Shown: positions 1 through 9,227 of the stretch, one piece after another
How positions within the stretch are numbered: position 1 is the first letter of the stretch
How the letters are laid out: every line of letters begins with the position of its first letter
Source of the DNA: Apostichopus japonicus
Taxonomy: Eukaryota; Echinodermata; Holothuroidea; Aspidochirotida; Stichopodidae
Direction of reading: 5' to 3'
Assembly: GCF_037975245.1 (NCBI RefSeq)
Contig: NW_027288849.1
Location: forward strand, 1-33,958
Length of the DNA: 33,958 nt
Made by a program: the position numbers and the translations under genes
The notes under the pieces: model-generated
The model's database searches: none
Told to the model about the DNA's origin: nothing
The model's input: only the letters and a program-made list of their open reading frames with translations

Positions 1-3000
1 CGGCCACGGCAGTTTGCTTTTGCATGCGCTCTGATAGGGTTCTCTGGAACTTGTTTAAGTATTAGGAACGAACATAGATTTATATCAGCTGCTGTCGTGG
101 CGCGGTTGGTTGCGCTCGAGAGCGTGACGTGTTTTGGGTCCTGGGCTCGAGACCCGGCCACGGCAGTTTGCTTTTGCAGCGCTCTGATAGGGTTCTCTGG
201 AACTTGTTTAAGTATTAGGAACGAACATAGATTTATATCAGCTGCTGTCGTGGCGCGGTTGGTTGCGCTCGAGAGCGTGACGTGTTTTGGGTCCTGGGCT
301 CGAGACCCGGCCACGGCAGTTTGCTTTTGCAGCGCTCTGATAGGGTTCTCTGGAACTTGTTTAAGTATTAGGAACGAACATAGATTTATATCAGCTGCTG
401 TCGTGGCGCGGTTGGTTGCGCTCGAGAGCGTGACGTGTTTTGGGTCCTGGGCTCGAGACCCGGCCACGGCAGTTTGCTTTTGCAGCGCTCTGATAGGGTT
501 CTCTGGAACTTGTTTAAGTATTAGGAACGAACATAGATTTATATCAGCTGCTGTCGTGGCGCGGTTGGTTGCGCTCGAGAGCGTGACGTGTTTTGGGTCC
601 TGGGCTCGAGACCCGGCCACGGCAGTTTGCTTTTGCAGCGCTCTGATAGGGTTCTCTGGAACTTGTTTAAGTATTAGGAACGAACATAGATTTATATCAG
701 CTGCTGTCGTGGCGCGGTTGGTTGCGCTCGAGAGCGTGACGTGTTTTGGGTCCTGGGCTCGAGACCCGGCCACGGCAGTTTGCTTTTGCAGCGCTCTGAT
801 AGGGTTCTCTGGAACTTGTTTAAGTATTAGGAACCAACATAGATTTATATCAGCTGCTGTCGTGGCGCGGTTGGTTGCGCTCGAGAGCGTGACGTGTTTT
901 GGGTCCTGGGCTCGAGACCCGGCCACGGCAGTTTGCTTTTGCAGCGCTCTGATAGGGTTCTCTGGAACTTGTTTAAGTATTAGGAACGAACATAGATTTA
1001 TATCAGCTGCTGTCGTGGCGCGGTTGGTTGCGCTCGAGAGCGTGACGTGTTTTGGGTCCTGGGCTCGAGACCCGGCCACGGCAGTTTGCTTTTGCAGCGC
1101 TCTGATAGGGTTCTCTGGAACTTGTTTAAGTATTAGAACGAACATAGATTTATATCAGCTGCTGTCGTGGCGCGGTTGGTTGCGCTCGAGAGCGTGACGT
1201 GTTTTGGGTCCTGGGCTCGAGACCCGGCCACGGCAGTTTGCTTTTGCAGCGCTCTGATAGGGTTCTCTGGGAACTTGTTTAAGTATTAGGAACGAACATA
1301 GATTTATATCAGCTGCTGTCGTGGCGCGGTTGGTTGCGCTCGAGAGCGTGACGTGTTTTGGGTCCTGGGCTCGAGACCCGGCCACGGCAGTTTGCTTTTG
1401 CAGCGCTCTGATAGGGGTTCTCTGGAACCTTGTTTAAGTATTAGGAACGAACATAGATTTATATCAGCTGCTGTCGTGGCGCGGTTGGTTGCGCTCGAGA
1501 GCGTGACGTGTTTTGGGTCCTGGGCTCGAGACCCGGCCACGGCAGTTTGCTTTTGCAGCGCTCTGATAGGGTTCTCTGGAATTGTTTAAGTATTAGGAAC
1601 GAACATAGATTTATATCAGCTGCTGTCGTGGCGCGGTTGGTTGCGCTCGAGAGCGTGACGTGTTTGGGTCCTGGGCTCGAGACCCGGCCACGGCAGTTTG
1701 CTTTTGCAGCGCTCTGATAGGGTTCTCTGGAACTTGTTTAAGTTAGGAACGAACATAGATTTATATCAGCTGCTGTCGTGGCGCGGTTGGTTGCGCTCGA
1801 GAGCGTGACGTGTTTTGGGTCCTGGGCTCGAGACCCGGCCACGGCAGTTGCTTTTGCAGCGCTCTGATAGGGTTCTCTGGAACTTGTTTAAGTATTAGGA
1901 ACGAACATAGATTTATATCAGCTGCTGTCGTGGCGCGGTTGGTTGCGCTCGAGAGCGTGACGTGTTTTGGGGTCCTGGGCTCGAGACCCGGCCACGGCAG
2001 TTTGCTTTTGCAGCGCTCTGATAGGGTTCTCTGGAACTTGTTTAAGTATTAGGAACGAACATAGATTTATATCAGCTGCTGTCGTGGCGCGGTTGGTTGC
2101 GCTCGAGAGCGTGACGTGTTTTGGGTCCTGGGCTCGAGACCCGGCCACGGCAGTTTGCTTTTGCAGCGCTCTGATAGGGTTCTCTGGAACTTGTTTAAGT
2201 ATTAGGAACGAACATAGATTTATATCAGCTGCTGTCCGTGGCCGCGGTTCGGTTGCGCTCGAGAGCGTGACGTGTTTTGGGTCCTGGGCTCGAGACCCGG
2301 CCACGGCAGTTTGCTTTGCAGCGCTCTGATAGGGTTTCTCTGGAACTTGTTTAAGTATTAGGAACGAACATAGATTTATATCAGCTGCTGTCGTGGCGCG
2401 GTTGGTTGCGCTCGAGAGCGTGACGTGTTTTGGGTCCTGGGCTCGAGACCCGGCCACGGCAGTTTGCTTTTGCAGCGCTCTGATAGGGTTCTCTGGAACT
2501 TGTTAAGTATTAGGAACGAACATAGATTTATATCAGCTGCTGTCGTGGCGCGGTTGGTTGCGCTCGAGAGCGTGACGTGTTTTGGGTCCTGGGCTCGAGA
2601 CCCGGCCACGGCAGTTTGCTTTTGCAGCGCTCTGATAGGGTTCTCTGGAACTTGTTTAAGTATTAGGAACGAACATAGATTTATATCAGCTGCTGTCGTG
2701 GCGCGGTTGGTTGCGCTCGAGAGCGTGACGTGTTTTGGGTCCTGGGCTCGAGACCCGGCACGGCAGTTTGCTTTTGCAGCGCTCTGATAGGGTTCTCTGG
2801 AACTTGTTTAAGTATTAGGAACGAACATAGATTTATATCAGCTGCTGTCGTGGCGCGGTTGGTTGCGCTCGAGAGCGTGACGTGTTTTGGGGTCCTGGGC
2901 TCGAGACCCGGCCACGGCAGTTTGCTTTTGCAGCGCTCTGATAGGGTTCTCTGGAACTTGTTTAAGTATTAGGAACGAACATAGATTTATATCAGCTGCT

Positions 3001-4030
3001 GTCGTGGCGCGGTTGGTTGCGCTCGAGAGCGTGACGTGTTTTGGGTCCTGGGCTCGAGACCCGGCCACGGCAGTTGCTTTTGCAGCGCTCTGATAGGGTT
3101 CTCTGGAACTTGTTTAAGTATTAGGAACGAACATAGATTTATATCAGCTGCTGTCGTGGCGCGGTTGGTTGCGCTCGAGAGCGTGACGTGTTTTGGGTCC
3201 TGGGCTCGAGACCCGGCCACGGCAGTTTGCTTTTGCAGCGCTCTGATAGGGTTCTCTGGAACTTGTTTAAGTATTAGGAACGAACATAGATTTATATCAG
3301 CTGCTGTCGTGGCGCGGTTGGTTGCGCTCGAGAGCGTGGACGTGTTTTGGGTCCTGGGCTCGAGACCCGGCCACGGCAGTTTGCTTTTGCAGCGCTCTGA
3401 TAGGGTTCTCTGGAACTTGTTTAAGTATTAGGAACGAACATAGATTTATATCAGCTGCTGTCGTGGCGCGGTTGGTTGCGCTCGAGAGCGTGACGTGTTT
3501 TGGGTCCTGGGCTCGAGACCCGGCCACGGCAGTTTGCTTTTGCAGCGCTCTGATAGGGTTCTCTGGAACTTGTTTAAGTATTAGGAACGAACATAGATTT
3601 ATATCAGCTGCTGTCGTGGCGCGGGTTGGTTGCGCTCGAGAGCGTGACGTGTTTTGGGTCCTGGGCTCGAGACCCGGCCACGGCAGTTTGCTTTTGCAGC
3701 GCTCTGATAGGGTTCTCTGGAACTTGTTTAAGTATTAGGAACGAACATAGATTTATATCAGCTGCTGTCGTGGCGCGGTTGGTTTGCGCTCGAGAGCGTG
3801 ACGTGTTTTGGGTCCTGGGCTCGAGACCCGGCCACGGCAGTTTGCTTTTGCAGCGCTCTGATAGGGTTCTCTGGAACTTGTTTAAGTATTAGGAACGAAC
3901 ATAGATTATATATCAGCTGCTGTCGTGGCGCGGTTGGTTGCGCTCGAGAGCGTGACGTGTTTTGGGTCCTGGGCTCGAGACCCGGCCACGGCAGTTTGCT
4001 TTTGCAGCGCTCTGATAGGGTTCTCTGGAA
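1..4030 (+). repeat. Satellite block 1: 153-bp variant A, ~26 copies
   Basis: These monomers are defined by TTGTTTAAGT followed by TATTAGGAACGAAC. The base period is 153 bp, three more than the main array because of an extra TTT. The first seven or so copies are nearly identical; the exceptions I see are an extra T near 25 and a G-to-C change at 835 that matches variant A-prime. From about 1137 onward most copies carry one or more single-base gains or losses, chiefly in G, C or T runs (for example near 1271, 1416, 1665, 1970, 2316, 2890 and 3625). One copy (2221-2260) has three extra C bases. No gene is visible here; the open frames are by-products of the repeat. Confidence 0.93.
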
Positions 4031-7000
4031 CTTGAAGTATTAGGAACGAACATAGATTTATATCAGCTGCTGTCGTGGCGCGGTTGGTTGCGCTCGAGAG
4101 CGTGACGTGTTTTGGGTCCTGGGCTCGAGACCCGGGCCACGGCAGTTTGCTTTTGCAGCGCTCTGATAGGGTTCTCTGGAACTTGAAGTATTAGGAACGA
4201 AACATAGATTTATATCAGCTGCTGTCGTGGCGCGGTTGGTTGCGCTCGAGAGCGTGACGTGTTTTGGGGTCCTGGGCTCGAGACCCGGGCCACGGCAGTT
4301 TGCTTTTGCAGCGCTCTGATAGGGTTCTCTGGAAACTTGAAGTATTAGGAACGAACATAGATTTATATCAGCTGCTGTCGTGGCGCGGTTTGGTTGCGCT
4401 CGAGAGCGTGACGTGTTTTGGGTCCTGGGCTCGAGACCCGGCCACGGCAGTTTGCTTTGCAGCGCTCTGATAGGGTTCTCTGGAACTTGAGTATTAGGAA
4501 CGAACATAGATTTATATCAGCTGCTGTCGTGGCGCGGTTGGTTGCGCTCGAGAGCGTGACGTGTTTTGGGTCCTGGGCTCGAGACCCGGCCACGGCAGTT
4601 TGCTTTTGCAGCGCTCTGATAGGTTCTCTGGAACTTGAAGTATTAGGAACGAACATAGATTTATATCAGCTGCTGTCGTGGCGCGGTTGGTTGCGCTCGA
4701 GAGCGTGACGTGTTTTGGGTCCTGGGCTCGAGACCCGGCCACGGCAGTTTGCTTTTGCAGCGCTCTGATAGGGTTCTCTGGAACTTGAAGTATTAGGAAC
4801 GAACATAGATTTATATCAGCTGCTGTCGTGGCGCGGTTGGTTGCGCTCGAGAGCGTGACGTGTTTTGGGTCCTGGGCTCGAGGACCCGGCCACGGCAGTT
4901 TGCTTTTGCAGCGCTCTGATAGGGTTCTCTGGAACTTGAAGTATTAGGAACGAACATAGATTTATATCAGCTGCTGTCGTGGCGCGGTTGGTTTGCGCTC
5001 GAGAGCGTGACGTGTTTTGGGTCCTGGGCTCGAGACCCGGCCACGGCAGTTTGCTTTTGCAGCGCTCTGATAGGGTTCTCTGGAACTTGAAGTATTAGGA
5101 ACGAACATAGATTTATATCAGCTGCTGTCGTGGCGCGGTTGGTTGCGCTCGAGAGCGTGACGTGTTTTGGGTCCTGGGCTCGAGACCCGGCCACGGCAGT
5201 TGCTTTGCAGCGCTCTGATTAGGGTTCTCTGGAACTTGAAGTATTAGGAACGAACATAGATTTATATCAGCTGCTGTCGTGGCGCGGTTGGTTGCGCTCG
5301 AGAGCGTGGACGTGTTTTGGGTCCTGGGCTCGAGACCCGGCCACGGCAGTTTGCTTTTGCAGCGCTCTGATAGGGTTCTCTGGAACTTGAAGTATTAGGA
5401 ACGAACATAGATTTTATCAGCTGCTGTCGTGGCGCGGTTGGTTGCGCTCGAGAGCGTGACGTGTTTTGGGTCCTGGGCTCGAGGACCCGGCCACGGCAGT
5501 TTTGCTTTTGCAGCGCTCTGATAGGGTTCTCTGGAACTTGAAGTATTAGGAACGAACATAGATTTATATCAGCTGCTGTCGTGGCGCGGTTGGTTGCGCT
5601 CGAGAGCGTGACGTGTTTTGGGTCCTGGGCTCGAGACCCGGCCACGGCAGTTTGCTTTTGCAGCGCTCTGATAGGGTTCTCTGGAACTTGAAGTATTAGG
5701 AACGAACATAGATTTATATCAGCTGCTGTCGTGGCGCGGTTGGTTGCGCTCGAGAGCGTGACGTGTTTTGGGTCCTGGGCTCGAGACCCGGCCACGGCAG
5801 TTTGCTTTTGCAGCGCTCTGATAGGGTTCTCTGGAACTTGAAGTATTAGGAACGAACATAGATTTATATCAGCTGCTGTCGTGGCGCGGTTGGTTGCGCT
5901 CGAGAGCGTGACGTGTTTTGGGTCCTGGGCTCGAGACCCGGCCACGGCAGTTTGCTTTTGCAGCGCTCTGATAGGGTTCTCTGGAACTTGAAGTATTAGG
6001 GAACGAACATAGATTTATATCAGCTGCTGTCGTGGCGCGGTTGGTTGCGCTCGAGAGCGTGACGTGTTTTGGGTCCTGGGCTCGAGACCCGGCCACGGCA
6101 GTTTGCTTTTGCAGCGCTCTGATAGGGTTCTCTGGAACTTGAAGTATTAGGAACGAACATAGATTTATATCAGCTGCTGTCGTGGCGCGGTTGGTTGCGC
6201 TCGAGAGCGTGACGTGTTTTGGGTCCTGGGCTCGAGACCCGGCCACGGCAGTTTGCTTTTGCAGCGCTCTGATAGGGTTCTCTGGAACTTGAAGTATTAG
6301 GAACGAACATAGATTTATATCAGCTGCTGTCGTGGCGCGGTTGGTTGCGCTCGAGAGCGTGACGTGTTTTGGGTCCTGGGCTCGAGACCCGGCCACGGCA
6401 GTTTGCTTTTGCAGCGCTCTGATAGGGTTCTCTGGAACTTGAAGTATTAGGAACGAACATAGATTTATATCAGCTGCTGTCGTGGCGCGGTTGGTTGCGC
6501 TCGAGAGCGTGACGTGTTTTGGGTCCTGGGCCTCGAGACCCGGCCACGGCAGTTTGCTTTTGCAGCGCTCTGATAGGGTTCTCTGGAACTTGAAGTATTA
6601 GGAACGAACATAGATTTATATCAGCTGCTGTCGTGGCGCGGTTGGTTGCGCTCGAGAGCGTGACGTGTTTTGGGTCCTGGGCTCGAGACCCGGCCACGGC
6701 AGTTTGCTTTTGCAGCGCTCTGATAGGGTTCTCTGGAACTTGAAGTATTAGGAAACGAACATAGATTTATATCAGCTGCTGTCGTGGCGCGGTTGGTTGC
6801 GCTCGAGAGCGTGACGTGTTTTGGGTCCTGGGCTCGAGACCCGGCCACGGCAGTTTGCTTTTGCAGCGCTCTGATAGGGTTCTCTGGAACTTGAAGTATT
6901 AGGAACGAACATAGATTTATATCAGCTGCTGTCGTGGCGCGGTTGGTTGCGCTCGAGAGCGTGACGTGTTTTGGGGTCCTGGGCTCGAGACCCGGCCACG

Positions 7001-7490
7001 GCAGTTTGCTTTTGCAGCGCTCTGATAGGGTTCTCTGGAACTTGAAGTATTAGGAACGAACATAGATTTATATCAGCTGCTGTCGTGGCGCGGTTGGTTG
7101 CGCTCGAGAGCGTGACGTGTTTTGGGTCCTGGGCTCGAGACCCGGCCACGGCAGTTTGCTTTTGCAGCGCTCTGATAGGGTCTCTGGAACTTGTAAGTAT
7201 TAGGAACCGAACATAGATTTATATCAGCTGCTGTCGTGGCGCGGTTGGTTGCGCTCGAGAGCGTGACGTGTTTTGGTCCTGGGCTCGAGACCCGGCCACG
7301 GCAGTTTGCTTTTGCAGCGCTCTGATAGGGTTCTCTGGAACTTGAAGTATTAGGAACCGAACATAGATTTATATCAGCTGCTGTCGTGGCGCGGTTGGTT
7401 GCGCTCGAGAGCGTGACGTGTTTTGGGTCCTGGGCTCGAGACCCGGCCACGGCAGTTTGCTTTTGCAGCGCTCTGATAGGGTTCTCTGGA
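4031..7490 (+). repeat. Satellite block 2: 150-bp variant B with scattered indels, ~23 copies
   Basis: From the landmark at 4033 the monomer reads TTGAAGT instead of TTGTTTAAGT, a clean 3-bp loss, and the base period becomes 150 bp. It is the same variant that fills the large homogeneous block further right. Here it carries many single-base indels (for example 4135, 4266, 4290, 4457, 4883, 5220, 5501, 6530 and 6974), with a cleaner stretch around 5510-6000. The last two copies, with landmarks at 7191 and 7342, are atypical: the first reads TTGTAAGT, and both read AACCGAAC, intermediate between this block and the next. Confidence 0.93.
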
Positions 7491-8850
7491 ACTTGTTTAA
7501 GTATTAGGAACCAACATAGATTTATATCAGCTGCTGTCGTGCCGCGGTTGGTTGCGCTCGAGAGCGTGACGTGTTTTGGGTCTGGGCTCGAGACCCGGCC
7601 ACGGCAGTTTGCTTTTGCAGCGCTCTGATAGGGTTCTCTGGAACTTGTTTAAGTATTAGGAACCAACATAGATTTATATCAGCTGCCTGTCGTGGCGCGG
7701 TTGGTTGCGCTCGAGAGCGTGGACGTGTTTTGGGTCCTGGGCTCGAGACCCGGCCACTGCAGTTTTGCTTTTGCAGCGCTCTGATAGGGTTCTCTGGAAC
7801 TTGTTTAAGTATTAGGAACCAACATAGATTTATATCAGCTGCTGTCGTGGCGCGGTTGGTTGCGCTCGAGAGCGTGACGTGTTTTGGGTCCTGGGCTCGA
7901 GACCCGGCCACGGCAGTTTGCTTTTGCAGCGCTCTGATAGGGTTCTCTGGAACTTGTTTAAGTATTAGGAACCAACATAGATTTATATCAGCTGCTGTCG
8001 TGGCGCGGTTGGTTGCGCTCGAGAGCGTGACGTGTTTTTGGGTCCTGGGCTCGAGACCCGGCCACGGCAGTTTTGCTTTTGCAGCGCTCTGATAGGGTTC
8101 TCTGGAACTTGTTTAAGTATTAGGAACCAACATAGATTTATATCAGCTGCTGTCGTGGCGCGGTTGGTTGCGCTCGAGAGCGTGACGTGTTTTGGGTCCT
8201 GGGCTCGAGACCCGGCCACGGCAGTTTGCTTTTGCAGCGCTCTGATAGGGTTCTCTGGAACTTGTTTAAGTATTAGGAACCAACATAGATTTATATCAGC
8301 TGCTGTCGTGGCGCGGTTGGTTGCGCTCGAGAGCGTGACGTGTTTTGGGTCCTGGGCTCGAGACCCGGCCACGGCAGTTTGCTTTTGCAGCGCTCTGATA
8401 GGGTTCTCTGGAACTTGTTTAAGTATTAGGAACCAACATAGATTTATATCAGCTGCTGTCGTGGCGCGGTTGGTTGCGCTCGAGAGCGTGACGTGTTTTG
8501 GGTCCTGGGCTCGAGACCCGGCCACGGCAGTTTGCTTTTGCAGCGCTCTGATAGGGTTCTCTGGAACTTGTTTAAGTATTAGGAAACCAACATAGATTTA
8601 TATCAGCTGCTGTCGTGGCGCGGTTGGTTGCGCTCGAGAGCGTGACGTGTTTTGGGTCCTGGGCTCGAGACCCGGCCACGGCAGTTTGCTTTTGCAGCGC
8701 TCTGATAGGGTTCTCTGGAACTTGTTTAAGTATTAGGAACCAACATAGATTTATATCAGCTGCTGTCGTGGCGCGGTTGGTTGCGCTCGAGAGCGTGACG
8801 TGTTTTGGGTCCTGGGCTCGAGACCCGGCCACGGCAGTTTGCTTTTGCAG
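7491..8850 (+). repeat. Satellite block 3: 153-bp variant A-prime, nine copies
   Basis: Nine consecutive monomers restore the TTGTTTAAGT form of block 1 but read AACCAAC where the other variants read AACGAAC. The same C variant appears once in isolation at 835. The copies between about 8100 and 8580 are essentially identical. Earlier ones carry indels, and there are two substitutions, at 7542 (G to C) and 7758 (G to T). The block ends at a short duplication, after which the sequence is variant B. Confidence 0.93.
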
Positions 8851-8866
8851 CAGTTTGCTTTTGCAG
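8835..8866 (+). repeat. 16-bp tandem duplication at the A-prime/B junction
   Basis: The segment CAGTTTGCTTTTGCAG occurs at 8835-8850 and again immediately at 8851-8866. In every other monomer I examined it occurs once. It sits exactly where variant A-prime gives way to the homogeneous B block, so it looks like the scar of the exchange, insertion or assembly join that juxtaposed the two blocks. Confidence 0.92.
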
Positions 8867-9084
8867 CGCTCTGATAGGGTTCTCTGGAACTTGAAGTATT
8901 AGGAACGAACATAGATTTATATCAGCTGCTGTCGTGGCGCGGTTGGTTGCGCTCGAGAGCGTGACGTGTTTTGGGTCCTGGGCTCGAGACCCGGCCACGG
9001 CAGTTTGCTTTTGCAGCGCTCTGATAGGGTTCTCTGGAACTTGAAGTATTAGGAACGAACATAGATTTATATCAGCTGCTGTCG

Positions 9085-9096
9085 TGGCGCGGTTGG
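9085..9096 (+). promoter_or_regulatory. Pol III A-box-like motif (representative copy)
   Basis: TGGCGCGGTTGG matches the eukaryotic tRNA-gene A box TRGYNNARNNGG at 11 of 12 positions, the exception being G for A at position 7. It lies where the D arm of the tRNA-like unit requires it. In real tRNA genes and SINEs this box is contacted by TFIIIC. Activity here is inferred from sequence only. Confidence 0.6.
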
Positions 9097-9130
9097 TTGC
9101 GCTCGAGAGCGTGACGTGTTTTGGGTCCTG

Positions 9131-9141
9131 GGCTCGAGACC
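9131..9141 (+). promoter_or_regulatory. Pol III B-box-like motif (representative copy)
   Basis: GGCTCGAGACC matches the B box consensus GGTTCGANTCC at 9 of 11 positions; the mismatches are C for T at position 3 and A for T at position 9. It spans the T loop of the tRNA-like unit and starts 46 nt downstream of the A box start, within the usual tRNA-gene spacing. The central TCGA core is intact, so TFIIIC affinity may be reduced but not necessarily lost. Confidence 0.55.
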
Positions 9142-9152
9142 CGGCCACGGCA

Positions 9153-9227
9153 GTTTGCTTTTGCAGCGCTCTGATAGGGTTCTCTGGAACTTGAAGTATT
9201 AGGAACGAACATAGATTTATATCAGCT
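9153..9227 (+). repeat. Non-tRNA half of the monomer (representative copy)
   Basis: The 75 nt between successive tRNA-like units start with GTTTGCTTTTGCAG and end in an AT-rich stretch containing GATTTATATCA. I recognise no family in it: no poly-A or microsatellite tail, no conserved SINE core I can name, and no hammerhead ribozyme core. It holds a small perfect hairpin GTTC-TCTG-GAAC (9179-9190). It also contains both sites that distinguish variants A, A-prime and B (TTT presence or absence, and AACGAAC versus AACCAAC). Confidence 0.75.
9159..9162 (+). terminator. Possible minimal Pol III terminator, TTTT (representative copy)
   Basis: A run of four T bases begins 7 nt after the 3' end of the tRNA-like unit, the usual place for a Pol III terminator. 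Four T bases are a minimal signal in vertebrates and weak in many other eukaryotes. A second TTTT at 9119-9122, between the A and B boxes, would be expected to truncate any Pol III transcript, which weakens the case that this is a working transcription unit. Confidence 0.25.

Larger units (their letters stand above)
9078..9152 (+). other. tRNA-like half of the monomer (representative copy, recurs in all ~226 units)
   Basis: This 75-nt segment can be laid on the tRNA cloverleaf. The acceptor 5' strand GCTGTCG (9078-9084) faces CCACGGC (9145-9151) with 6 of 7 pairs, followed by an A in the discriminator position (9152). TG occupies positions 8-9. The D stem is GCGC/GCGC (9087-9090 with 9099-9102) around the loop GGTTGGTT. 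The T stem is CTGGG/CCCGG (9128-9132 with 9140-9144) around a 7-nt loop CTCGAGA and abuts the acceptor strand exactly as in a tRNA. The 25 nt between D and T arms (9103-9127) is about the right length for anticodon arm plus variable loop, but I find no 5-bp anticodon stem. No CCA is encoded. It is therefore best called a tRNA-derived, SINE-like or tRNA-pseudogene relic, not a functional tRNA. I cannot assign an isotype. Confidence 0.72.

Noticed and set aside
97-1197. 366-codon plus-strand open frame with a 51-residue repeat
   Set aside because: It is a by-product of the 153-bp unit length. The TTT loss in variant B turns this frame into a stop (TGA) in every B monomer, and indels break it repeatedly in the A block, so there is no sign of a conserved protein.
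9040-9062. CENP-B box on the minus strand, suggested by TTCGTT
   Set aside because: Only the first six bases fit; the required A and CGGG positions that follow do not match.
9001-9150. Higher-order repeat structure in the core
   Set aside because: Consecutive monomers are indistinguishable, so no multi-monomer period above 150 bp can be defined there.
9078-9152. Functional tRNA gene cluster
   Set aside because: D and T arms and the acceptor stem are present, but no 5-bp anticodon stem can be formed in 9103-9127, the B box has two mismatches, and a TTTT run interrupts the unit.
9166-9195. Hammerhead ribozyme, as found in some animal satellites, suggested by CTCTGATAGGG
   Set aside because: The core CTGATGA and the matching GAAA are not present on either strand of the consensus monomer. 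CTGATAG is only a partial resemblance, and no three-stem arrangement is visible.
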